A stretch of DNA of 64,000 nucleotides from Oscillospiraceae bacterium (GCA_004558145.1 SFDQ01000003.1:186001-250000); one strand, 5' to 3'; numbered from the stretch's first letter, positions 48,421-54,652 are shown. Numbers and translations: made by a program. The notes: a model not told the origin generated them from the letters alone.

Positions 48421-49332
48421 TACACGTGGAAAACAACAGCGGAGGACGGCAGCACTTACAGCATCGACAAGCTGCTGCTGGACTTCGCTCTGGAGTATCA
48501 AGCCGGCCAGCGGGTGCTGGATGGCGTGGGGGCGCTGGTCTGGGTGGAGTTCAGCCACTGGACAACGCACAAGATGGGGGCCTTTCGAGACCAATTCACC
48601 TTCGCGCTGGAGGGCGGACGTTCCTTCTGGCTGGGCGTCGGCCTCAACGGCCCCAGCGGCGTGAACACCCGCCGCGCCCGGCTGGAGTTCAACCCCAACA
48701 AGGTGGGCGAGACCCGGGCGCTGCGCTGGGTGTTCAATCTGCTCTATGACAACAGCCGGCGCACCGATTTCCCCCCGGTGGTGGTGGTGCGCTGGGATTT
48801 CGCGGTAGACCTGCCCGGAGAGCGTACCGGCTATGAGCTGGTGAAGGATGGGCGGGTCTACGAGGAAATCCGGCGCTCGGCGTCAGATCGTACACAGTAC
48901 GTCGGACGCCGAAACGCGCCGGGTCGCTGCAAGCTCTACAACAAGACCATGGAGGCCGGGCTCGGCGTGGACGTCACCCGGCTGGAGCTGACGCTGGCCG
49001 GCGACGCCTGCACCGTGCCGGACGTGCTGGCCGTATGGCCGCGAGTGCTCCGGCTGCCCGGTGTTCAGCAGTTGGGGAGCGAATGGCTGGCGCTGAACGA
49101 GACAGACAGGTTTATCTTGCGGACGCTCTGGCAGCAGCCGGGGCGGCTGGGGGAGTTGAGCCGGCGAAAACGGGAGAAGTTGGGGCCGCTGGTGGCCGCC
49201 GGCGGCGAAGTAAAATTGGATGTGGCAGCCTTTGGGCGCTGCCTTGTGGAGCTGCGCGGCTGGCTTCGGCGGCGCAGGCAGGACGCCCCGCCGGTGTATG
49301 GCGGGGGATGGGAGGCACTGGAAAATGACTGA
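48376..49332 (+). CDS. Rep_trans/RstA-type replication initiation protein
   Basis: 318 aa from the ATG at 48376 (327 from a TTG at 48349). Motifs typical of the Rep_trans replication-initiation family (pT181 Rep, phage RstA) are seen. A GVNTRRARLEFNPNKVGE segment is followed by VVVRWDFAVDLPGE (the R-x-D-x-A-x-D motif) and TQYVGRRNAPGRCKLYNKTMEAG...VTRLELTLAG, which carries the conserved G-x-R...Y-x-K and R-x-E-L elements. Such proteins nick the double-strand origin and start rolling-circle replication. The C-terminal third is Arg-rich. A weak AGGG SD sits in a hairpin arm before the ATG. It overlaps the next gene by 8 nt. Family call by eye; fairly confident. Confidence 0.8.
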   Translation: MCTNVQGGPAPAGLPYTWKTTAEDGSTYSIDKLLLDFALEYQAGQRVLDGVGALVWVEFSHWTTHKMGAFRDQFTFALEGGRSFWLGVGLNGPSGVNTRRARLEFNPNKVGETRALRWVFNLLYDNSRRTDFPPVVVVRWDFAVDLPGERTGYELVKDGRVYEEIRRSASDRTQYVGRRNAPGRCKLYNKTMEAGLGVDVTRLELTLAGDACTVPDVLAVWPRVLRLPGVQQLGSEWLALNETDRFILRTLWQQPGRLGELSRRKREKLGPLVAAGGEVKLDVAAFGRCLVELRGWLRRRRQDAPPVYGGGWEALEND

Positions 49333-49675
49333 TAAAAGGGACATGGAATTTGATGTGGTGGCAGCGGTTCGGGAGCTGCACCGGGTGGCTGCGCCCAGTG
49401 ACCCGGATTTTGTGAAGGGGGCGCGGCTGGTGTTTGACGTCTGCGGTTGGGCCTATCTCTACTACTACGCCAGCCGCTACGGCAACGGTGGAACGGCGCG
49501 GCGGATGGCCGAGAACGTGGCAGACGCAGCGGCGGCGTTTCACCGCTGGGCTGCTGGTGCGGCAAGTGTTCACACTCCTGCCGGGAGCGCCGCGCAAGCT
49601 GCTCCGGCGGCTGTGCTGGAGACTTCAATCACCATTTGCCGGAAAGGGGAGGCGGGCGAAAATGGGGCGTGCTGA
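49325..49675 (+). CDS. Element protein of 116 aa, unknown
   Basis: Acidic-to-neutral, mainly helical protein (MTDKRDMEFDVVAAVRELHRVAAPSDPDFVKGARLVFDVCG...). It has no signal peptide and no clear membrane helix, only a short YLYYYASRYG aromatic patch. The Ala-rich second half may be disordered. I do not recognise it. It overlaps rep by 8 nt and the recombinase by 14 nt, so the three genes form one translationally coupled operon. Confidence 0.6.
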   Translation: MTDKRDMEFDVVAAVRELHRVAAPSDPDFVKGARLVFDVCGWAYLYYYASRYGNGGTARRMAENVADAAAAFHRWAAGAASVHTPAGSAAQAAPAAVLETSITICRKGEAGENGAC

Positions 49676-50228
49676 CTGGCTCGACCGCCCCGCTATGGGG
49701 CATGTACTCGCGGCACTGATGCCCGCAAACCGCCTTGTCATGGAGTGCTGCATGGCCACCGGGCTGCGCGTGGGGGACGTGCTGGCGCTGAAAACGGCAG
49801 ACGTTCAGCACGGCCCGCGCATGACCGTGCGGGAACAAAAGACCGGCAAAAGCCGGCGGGTATACTGGCCCGCCGAGTTGCGGCTGCGGATGTTGCAGCA
49901 GGCGGGCCGGGTGTGGGTGTTTGAGGGCCGGAACGACTGGCGCAAACACCGCACCCGGAGCGCCGTCTATAAAGACCTCCAGCGGGCGGCCCGGGTGTTC
50001 CGGGCGTCCGGCGTGGTGCCGAAGGGTGCGCAGGTGAGTACCCACACAGGCAGGAAAATCCGCGCCGTGGACGAGTTTCGGCGCACCGGCAGCGTGGGCA
50101 AGGTGGCCGCGCTGCTCAACCACGACGAGGGGCACAGTGAGGTCACTTTGCTTTACGCTCTGGCGGATGAGCTGACCCGCCGGAAGGTGGGCGGGACAGG
50201 AAAGCGCCGGAGGACGCCAGCGCGGTGA
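49662..50228 (+). CDS. Minimal tyrosine recombinase (catalytic domain only)
   Basis: 188-aa integrase-like protein lacking the usual N-terminal core-binding domain. Catalytic residues in order: Arg36 in ATGLRVGDVLAL, Lys60/63 in REQKTGKSRR, His128 and Arg131 in THTGRKIRA, His154 in LLNHDE and Tyr165 in VTLLYAL. The set is complete, so it may be active, possibly with the host Xer supplying site recognition. It may also act as an excision or directionality partner. The ATG at 49662 is 9 nt after GGAAAGGGGAGG; a longer frame from 49434 lies in another frame of the upstream gene and looks like a shadow. Confidence 0.8.
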   Translation: MGRADWLDRPAMGHVLAALMPANRLVMECCMATGLRVGDVLALKTADVQHGPRMTVREQKTGKSRRVYWPAELRLRMLQQAGRVWVFEGRNDWRKHRTRSAVYKDLQRAARVFRASGVVPKGAQVSTHTGRKIRAVDEFRRTGSVGKVAALLNHDEGHSEVTLLYALADELTRRKVGGTGKRRRTPAR

Positions 50229-50352
50229 GCACCCGCTGAAAGCGGAGCAGCCGCGCACGGCGCTCCGGCGCGAGGTCTTGCTGCTGGAGCGTGACGTCCA
50301 GCGCCAGCACCATCTGGAGCAGGTCGCGCCGATTGCTGGGAAGTGTGAACAT
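50143..50352 (-). CDS. Small minus-strand ORF (69 aa), uncertain
   Basis: Codes for MFTLPSNRRDLLQMVLALDVTLQQQDLAPERRARLLRFQRV and a Pro/Ser-rich tail. The N-terminal 45 residues look helical and protein-like, and an AAAGGGGG SD lies on the minus strand before the CAT at 50350. However, it overlaps the recombinase 3' end by 86 nt, and its SD is inside an 18-bp hairpin. Function unknown; it could be a small regulator. Confidence 0.45.
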   Translation of the reverse strand: MFTLPSNRRDLLQMVLALDVTLQQQDLAPERRARLLRFQRVLTALASSGAFLSRPPSGGSAHPPERKAK

Positions 50353-50354
50353 GA

Positions 50355-50402
50355 GAAAGCCCCCTTTGCGTGTGGTTTGACCTTCACGCAAGGGGGGCTT
50401 TC
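50355..50402. terminator. 18-bp inverted repeat after the recombinase gene
   Basis: GAAAGCCCCCTTTGCGTG (50355-50372) / CACGCAAGGGGGGCTTTC (50385-50402), one G-U pair. Probable terminator of the element operon, or a structure controlling the minus-strand small ORF. Confidence 0.65.
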
Positions 50403-50521
50403 CTGCACACGGCGGCAGGCGTCAAGGGCAGCCCCTGGCTGCCCGGCTTGACCCTTGACGCCGGGCCGGGCTGCACAATGGGGAGAGCCACGCGCAAAGG
50501 GGCGGCTGACCTGTGGGCGTG

Positions 50522-50555
50522 GTGGGGGGCTGGGGGCCTACGGCCCCCAGATTGG
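50522..50555 (+). repeat. 34-bp hairpin repeat, copy 1
   Basis: GTGGGGGG followed by CTGGGGGCC-TAC-GGCCCCCAG and ATTGG, then T6 (50556-50561), so it could terminate + strand transcripts. Copy 2 at 51431 differs at two positions. Confidence 0.75.
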
Positions 50556-50924
50556 TTTTTTAGGTAGCGAGGGGGACAAGCTGCCCAGGCCTTCGCCGCC
50601 CGCAAACGCGCCATAGCTGCGACGCCCCTTCCCACGCGGGGCGGAGCAGCCTCGCGGGCGGCGTTCAAATCGCCGGGCCCGCAGGCCCCACCGGCGGCAA
50701 CTATCCGCGACGCCGCCGGTGGCCCCGGCCCCCGACTCGGCGCAAGTGGTAACGCAGCGCGAGGGGGACGGGGCGGCTACGCCCAAACGGCCCGCCCGCC
50801 GGCGGGGCGAAGCCGGGCGGGCCGTTTGGGGCCGAGGGGCCAAAACACGGCCACCACCTTACGGGGCCGATTTTTGGCCCCGAGCACCTGCGCGGGGAAA
50901 GACCTGGGCGCAGCCGCGCCGGAG

Positions 50925-50971
50925 AAAAGGCAAGGCCGCGCAGCGCCCGAAGGGCTTGGCCTTGCCTTTTT
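50925..50971 (+). terminator. Intrinsic terminator inside the non-coding zone
   Basis: Perfect 13-bp stem AAAAGGCAAGGCC (50925-50937) / GGCCTTGCCTTTT (50958-50970), T5 on + strand; A4 gives a T-run on the minus strand too. Confidence 0.7.
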
Positions 50972-51256
50972 GACGGGCGGCGCAAGCGCCCGCACCGCTG
51001 CCCCGCAGGGCCCTGCGGGAGCATTTGGCCGCGCTGCGCCGGGCGGGCGAACACTTGGAGCCCGCAAGGCGCGTTCGGTGCGGGAGGCCGCCGGGCCGCG
51101 TTGTGGGCCGGTGGCCGACACGGGGGCGCGGTACAACTTTTTCACCTTCCGCGCCCAGCCGCCAAAGAGCGAGGGCGGGAGGGGGTTCCGGGGGCGGGGT
51201 GCGCCTCCGGCGCAGGGCGCCCCCTCTTGGACGTAGCTTCCCGACAGCAGGGGTAA

Positions 51257-51335
51257 AGAAAAGAGCAGCGCTCCGCTCTCGCGGTTCGCTGCTCTTTTCT
51301 CGATAGTGCGGACAATGATGCCCACCCGTCGGCGC
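51257..51335 (-). ncRNA. Putative short structured RNA on the minus strand
   Basis: Starts about 7 nt after a consensus minus-strand promoter. The transcript would fold into stem 1 (51333-51341 with 51302-51310, 9 bp) and then stem 2 (51287-51300 with 51257-51270, perfect 14 bp) that ends in CTCTTTTCTTT, a terminator-like end. Length about 80 nt. Placement suggests a counter-transcribed copy-control RNA or a primer for lagging-strand initiation; neither is proven. Confidence 0.5.
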
Positions 51336-51341
51336 ACTATC

Positions 51342-51370
51342 AGTTTACCACGGTTAGGCGGCGTTGTCAA
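51342..51370 (-). promoter_or_regulatory. Consensus promoter on the minus strand
   Basis: On the minus strand: TTGACA (complement of 51365-51370), 17 bp, TAAACT (complement of 51342-51347). One of the best promoter matches in the window, in a zone with no gene downstream. Confidence 0.8.
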
Positions 51371-51430
51371 GGGGGGAGCCGCGAGAGGTAGCGCAGCGGT
51401 GCGCAGCACCGGGAGCACACCGCGAGCGGC

Positions 51431-51464
51431 GTGGGGGGCTGGGGGCCCACGGCCCCCAGGTTGG
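51431..51464 (+). repeat. 34-bp hairpin repeat, copy 2
   Basis: GTGGGGGG, CTGGGGGCC-CAC-GGCCCCCAG, GTTGG; 32 of 34 bases match copy 1, 909 bp away. Here no T-run follows. Confidence 0.75.
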
Positions 51465-51711
51465 CGGCGGCCTGCAGGGCCGCCAGGGAGGGCCGCCGGC
51501 CCGACCAAAAGGCTTTCCGCCGCGCCGGGCTGGCCTCCGGGCGGCGTTGCCCTTGCTGCAAGCCAGGGCAACGCCACACGGCCCCGATGCTCACCCAGAG
51601 GCGCGCTCCCGCCCCCACGGGGGCGGGCGGGGGGTGGGGGCTTTCTGCTTTCCACACGATGGATTTATGTTGTCTTTAGCTGCACAGTTATCCCATTTTG
51701 GGCCGTAGGCC

Positions 51712-51740
51712 TTGCGGAGCGCGGGGCTATCTGATAGAGT
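51712..51740 (+). promoter_or_regulatory. Candidate promoter at the right end of the element
   Basis: TTGCGG (51712-51717), 17 bp, TAGAGT (51735-51740) with TG before the -10. It points across the right att. It would drive xer in the integrated state and the element's own operon in a circular form. Confidence 0.5.
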
Positions 51741-51745
51741 AGGGG

Positions 51746-51768
51746 TAGCGAGAGCGCTAATTTTTTTT
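51746..51768 (+). terminator. Short hairpin with T8 before the right att
   Basis: TAGCG (51746-51750) / CGCTA (51755-51759), loop AGAG, then A and T8. Short stem, so leaky termination is likely. Confidence 0.5.
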
Positions 51769-51778
51769 AACTGGATGT

Positions 51779-51806
51779 ATTTCGCTAAATAAAAATTTAG
51801 CGAAAT
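51779..51806 (+). other. 28-bp dif-like site (right att) next to xer
   Basis: ATTTCGCTAAA, TAAAAA, TTTAGCGAAAT: perfectly symmetric 11-bp arms around a 6-bp centre, the layout of a Xer recombination site. The xer start codon is 42 bp downstream. A chromosomal dif beside its recombinase gene is known for streptococcal XerS/difSL. No T-run follows, which argues against a terminator. Confidence 0.8.
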
Positions 51807-51848
51807 TGAGGGGAGTGCAAAACAGGGGCATCCACCGCAAACCAGATT

Positions 51849-52916
51849 ATGAGCACCTACATCGACACCATGCACCCGGAGCGCCACGCGCCTTATGAAG
51901 ACATCCCGCGGGACGTGCGCGACTTCCTGAATTACCTGGGCGCCATTCTCAACCGATCACCTCGCACGGTCAACGCCTACTACATCGACCTGCGCCTGTT
52001 CTTCAAGTTCCTTCTGCGTGAACGCGGCGCTGCGCCTGCGAACTGCGAATTTGACGATATTGACATCCGAGGCATCGACACTGCCACCATCGGCAGCGTG
52101 ACCCAATCGGAGATCTATGAGTATTTGTATTTCTTGAAGAATGAGCGCCAGAACGAACCGGCAGCCCGGGCGCGGAAACTCACCAGCATCAAAAGCTTCT
52201 ATCGCTTTATGACCGTGAAATCCAATCGCCTTTCGGAGGACCCTGCCAAGGACATCTCTGTTCCAAGCCTTAAAAAGGCGCTGCCCAAATATCTATCGCT
52301 GGAAGAAAGCATTGACTTGTTAAAAAATATACAAAGTGACTTTTACGAGCGCGACTTCTGCATCCTGACCCTGTTTTTGAACTGCGGCATGCGTTTGAGC
52401 GAACTGGTGGCCATTGATTTGAAGGATTTTCAGGAGGACACGGTCCGCATCGTGGGCAAAGGCAATAAAGAGCGGCTAGTCTACCTCAACGCCGCCTGCC
52501 TGGATGCGCTGAAGCACTACCGTGCTGCCCGGGCAGCCCTCGGAAATCTGCAGGAGCCGCAGGCGCTGTTTGTATCCAAGAAGACCGGCAAGCGGCTGAG
52601 CGCGCGTCGTGTGCAGCAGATCGTTGACCGCTGCCTGCAGTCTGCGGGGCTTTCCGGCAAAGGCTATTCGCCCCACAAACTGCGCCACACCGCGGCAACG
52701 CTGATGTACCGCCACGGTAACGTGGATATGCTGGAGCTGAAAGAAATTTTGGGGCACGCGCATGTGTCCACCACAGAAATCTACACCCACATCAACACCG
52801 AGAAGCTGCGCAAGGCGGCGAAGTCCACTCCCCTGTCCAAAATCTCCTACATGGAGCCTGAAAGGCCTTCCGAGACATTAGAAGAGGCCGCCAAAGACCA
52901 GCGTCAGGAGGACTGA
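51849..52916 (+). CDS. xerC: Xer-type tyrosine recombinase
   Basis: 355-aa site-specific recombinase. The N-terminal core-binding domain (about 22-125) contains RSPRTVNAYYIDLRLFFKFLL. The catalytic domain has Arg182 (CGMRLSEL), Lys204/207 (GKGNKERLVYL), His276 and Arg279 (HKLRHTAATLMY), His303 (LGHAHVSTTE) and Tyr312. It is longer than XerC/D (about 300 aa) and near the size of XerS (about 356 aa), and it lies beside a dif-like palindrome, so it may be a single-recombinase chromosome-dimer resolution system. The ATG at 51849 has no clear SD. Its 3' end overlaps the convergent spoIIM-like gene by 39 bp. The symbol reflects family only. Confidence 0.88.
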   Translation: MSTYIDTMHPERHAPYEDIPRDVRDFLNYLGAILNRSPRTVNAYYIDLRLFFKFLLRERGAAPANCEFDDIDIRGIDTATIGSVTQSEIYEYLYFLKNERQNEPAARARKLTSIKSFYRFMTVKSNRLSEDPAKDISVPSLKKALPKYLSLEESIDLLKNIQSDFYERDFCILTLFLNCGMRLSELVAIDLKDFQEDTVRIVGKGNKERLVYLNAACLDALKHYRAARAALGNLQEPQALFVSKKTGKRLSARRVQQIVDRCLQSAGLSGKGYSPHKLRHTAATLMYRHGNVDMLELKEILGHAHVSTTEIYTHINTEKLRKAAKSTPLSKISYMEPERPSETLEEAAKDQRQED

Positions 52917-53732
52917 AAGCCCGCACACCAGCATGGAAATAAAGCAGATGGTCAGATAGCGGTGAATCAGGCGGCGCGAGGCTGCGCCAAGCCCGCTTCC
53001 GCCCTGACCGAGACAGCAGTGCAGAAGGCCGCAGGAAACATGTAAGGCGAAAGCGCTTAACAGGATCACGAGCAGGCTGCCCAGCGTTTCAGGGAGCCAG
53101 AAGACCAACGCTTGCAGCACAAGACCTTTGACTGCCCCCAGCTGTTGGTACAACAGTGCGGTGAAAATGCCCGCTCCGGCGCCCTTGAGCACCATCGTGA
53201 TGGGAATGAGGCCGATGCCGAGAACACAGAAACCAGAGATAAGCACCAGAGACAGCTGGCAAAACAGGGATAGAAAGCCCACGCTGAACACCATCGCGGC
53301 TTTTCCGGTGGTCCGCAGGCCCAGGTCGATGGAGGCGAAATAACGGGCGTAGGTCAGCAGCGGTTCGCTCAGCATCCGGCTGCACAGCGAGCCTGCCGCA
53401 AGACCGGCCAGATAAAGGCAGCCCATCACGCAGGCGGTGCGCAGTATCCGGGAGGGTCTTGGCTGGGCGGCGATGCGTGCTTTAGGTGCGCTCGCCGCGT
53501 CGGATGTTTCATAGACCGTTCCGGGCATGCTTTCAGGCCGCCTTCGGCTCTGCTCTTCGCCTGTGGTGCGCTGCTCTTGGCCAAACGCACTCTGACGATG
53601 CGGTGCAGCGCCATTCTGGGTTTGGAAAGGCGCGGAGGAAGGCTGCGGTCGGGCCGTCGAATAAGGCACGGGATCCCGAAGTTCCTTCGCCCGCGGCGTG
53701 GGAGTGCTGTCTGCTGGTCGATACGTCCACAT
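52878..53732 (-). CDS. SpoIIM-like membrane protein
   Basis: 284-aa protein. The N-terminal about 95 residues are hydrophilic and Pro/Ser/Arg-rich. The remainder has about five membrane segments, including LYLAGLAAGSLCSRML, VFSVGFLSLFCQLSLVLISGFCVLGIGLIPITMVLKGAGAGIF-type core helices and a C-terminal pair. The core resembles stage II sporulation protein M (DUF95), part of the engulfment machinery; a spoIIM gene near a Xer gene is also known from Bacillus. The start is the CAT at 53730-53732 with AAAGAGGT before it; a longer frame to 53810 is not supported. Confidence 0.75.
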   Translation of the reverse strand: MWTYRPADSTPTPRAKELRDPVPYSTARPQPSSAPFQTQNGAAPHRQSAFGQEQRTTGEEQSRRRPESMPGTVYETSDAASAPKARIAAQPRPSRILRTACVMGCLYLAGLAAGSLCSRMLSEPLLTYARYFASIDLGLRTTGKAAMVFSVGFLSLFCQLSLVLISGFCVLGIGLIPITMVLKGAGAGIFTALLYQQLGAVKGLVLQALVFWLPETLGSLLVILLSAFALHVSCGLLHCCLGQGGSGLGAASRRLIHRYLTICFISMLVCGLSVLLTLVFGGLF

Positions 53733-53792
53733 AGCTTGTACCTCTTTTTGAGCGGTGATAGAACATGATATGCGGCTTGGCCGCGATATATG

Positions 53793-53824
53793 AAAAAAGC
53801 TCCGCATCAATGCGGAGCTTTTTT
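53793..53824 (-). terminator. Terminator of the queA-tgt-yajC-TIGR04086 unit
   Basis: Perfect 14-bp stem AAAAAAGCTCCGCA (53793-53806) / TGCGGAGCTTTTTT (53811-53824), loop TCAA. It directly follows the stop of the membrane-protein gene on the minus strand. Confidence 0.92.
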
Positions 53825-53825
53825 G

Positions 53826-54260
53826 TCAGGCCGGACGGCGGGTGCGCTTTCGTTCGGCCAGAAGAATGCCAAGATACCCGCCAAAGCAGCCCGCAAGGAT
53901 GTAGCACACAAGCTTGATGCCGGCCATGGCGGTGAAGTCGAACTGCCCGTTCAGCAGTGCGGCGGCCAGATAGATGAGATAAAAGACCGTTCCGGTGCAA
54001 AGTCCGCAGAACAAGCCGTTCTTTTTGAAGCTGCGAGCCAGGATCATTCCGCAGACAAAGCAGCCCAGGCACACGGCGCAGGTGGCCATGGGAACGGCAG
54101 ACCAGGCGGGCAGCTGAGTCTTGGTGTAGAGCCAGCTGCACAAGAGCAGGACGAGAAATGTTACGGCCGTCCCGGCGACGCCTGCGATCAAAATCTTTTT
54201 CAAAGGCTCCGTGCCGGCACTCTGCCCGGCTTTGCGGCCCGTTTTTTGCTGTTTTGGCAT
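53826..54260 (-). CDS. TIGR04086-family membrane protein
   Basis: 144-aa polytopic protein with four membrane segments (about 22-46, 53-75, 83-103, 113-133) and charged ends. It looks like the TIGR04086/YrzE family, found beside yajC in clostridia; function unknown. Its SD (GGGAGG) lies within the 3' arm of a hairpin that also has a T6 run directly before the ATG, so expression may be controlled at this point. Confidence 0.78.
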   Translation of the reverse strand: MPKQQKTGRKAGQSAGTEPLKKILIAGVAGTAVTFLVLLLCSWLYTKTQLPAWSAVPMATCAVCLGCFVCGMILARSFKKNGLFCGLCTGTVFYLIYLAAALLNGQFDFTAMAGIKLVCYILAGCFGGYLGILLAERKRTRRPA

Positions 54261-54301
54261 AAAAAAGCACCTCCCTGCACACTAAACAGTATGCAGGGAG
54301 G
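54261..54301 (-). promoter_or_regulatory. SD-sequestering hairpin/terminator before the TIGR04086 gene
   Basis: CCTCCCTGCA (54270-54279) / TGCAGGGAGG (54292-54301), 10 bp. On the minus strand the second arm holds GGGAGG, followed by TGC, T6 and then ATG. Confidence 0.7.
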
Positions 54302-54322
54302 CGTTGTTTTAGTCCGAAGAAA

Positions 54323-54652
54323 TCACTTCTGGGCAGGAGTCTCCATATCCAGCTTGGTCACGGCCTGCACGGCGGCGCGGCGGAAACGGATCTTGGTGCG
54401 GTCGCTGCCGGTCTCCAGCACGAAGGTGTCCTCCTTCAGGGCGATCACGCGGCCCACGATGCCGCCGATGGTGGTCACCTCATCGCCGATCTCCAGCGAA
54501 TTGCGCATCTCGGCGTCCTTCTTCTGCTGCTTCTTCTGGGGACGGTACAGCAAAAAGTACATCACCGCGAACATGATGACCAGCATGACGATCATGCTGA
54601 TGTTGCTCATGGTGGTGGAATCCATACTGCTGCTCAGAAACTGAATGTTCAT
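54323..54652 (-). CDS. yajC: Preprotein translocase subunit YajC
   Basis: 109-aa YajC, an accessory partner of SecDF-YidC. One N-terminal membrane segment (about 18-38) is followed by the typical YRPQKKQQKKDAEMRNSLEIGDEVTTIGGIVGRV. The tgt-yajC order is widely conserved. The SD on the minus strand is AGAGGAG. Confidence 0.94.
   Translation of the reverse strand: MNIQFLSSSMDSTTMSNISMIVMLVIMFAVMYFLLYRPQKKQQKKDAEMRNSLEIGDEVTTIGGIVGRVIALKEDTFVLETGSDRTKIRFRRAAVQAVTKLDMETPAQK

Larger units (their letters stand above)
50403..51711. other. Palindrome-rich non-coding zone of the element (origin candidate)
   Basis: About 1.3 kb of very GC-rich DNA in which I support no gene; open frames here look like high-GC shadows (Pro/Gly/Arg/Ala runs without SD). 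It holds many perfect inverted repeats: 50418-50428/50452-50462, 50426-50433/50437-50444, 50530-50538/50542-50550, 50782-50798/50814-50830 (17 bp), 50925-50937/50958-50970, 51257-51270/51287-51300, 51302-51310/51333-51341 and 51439-51447/51451-51459. The density suggests replication origins or a packaging signal of an ssDNA-type replicon; this is inference. Confidence 0.6.
47992..51790 (+). mobile_element. About 3.8-kb element integrated at a dif-like site (inovirus-satellite/IMEX-like)
   Basis: The segment lies between two copies of TGGATGT(A)ATTTCGCTAAATAA (left 47984-48005, right 51772-51792) and separates radA from the Xer gene. It carries a 70-aa protein, a Rep_trans-type initiator, a 116-aa protein, a minimal tyrosine recombinase and a palindrome-rich non-coding zone. 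No relaxase/T4SS, Zot-like ATPase or coat gene is seen. The gene set with dif-type integration resembles RS1/CTX-type filamentous satellites or Xer-exploiting integrative elements. The boundaries are seen in the sequence; mobility and ssDNA replication are inferred. Confidence 0.75.

Noticed and set aside
49434..49661. 76-residue N-terminal extension of the element recombinase
   Set aside because: It is the shifted frame of the 116-aa gene; a good SD precedes the ATG at 49662, and the extension has no core-binding-domain features.
50777..51655. 292-aa minus-strand frame and several overlapping + frames in the element's non-coding zone
   Set aside because: Pro/Gly/Arg/Ala-rich low-complexity products, no SD, interrupted by terminator-like palindromes; overlapping frames on both strands look alike.
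47992..51790. Complete filamentous prophage
   Set aside because: No Zot-like assembly ATPase, coat or secretin-type gene can be found in about 3.8 kb; a satellite or integrative element fits better.
51779..51806. Right dif-like palindrome as a simple terminator
   Set aside because: No T-run follows, the 11-6-11 symmetry fits a Xer site, and the sequence recurs at the left end of the element beside a strong promoter.
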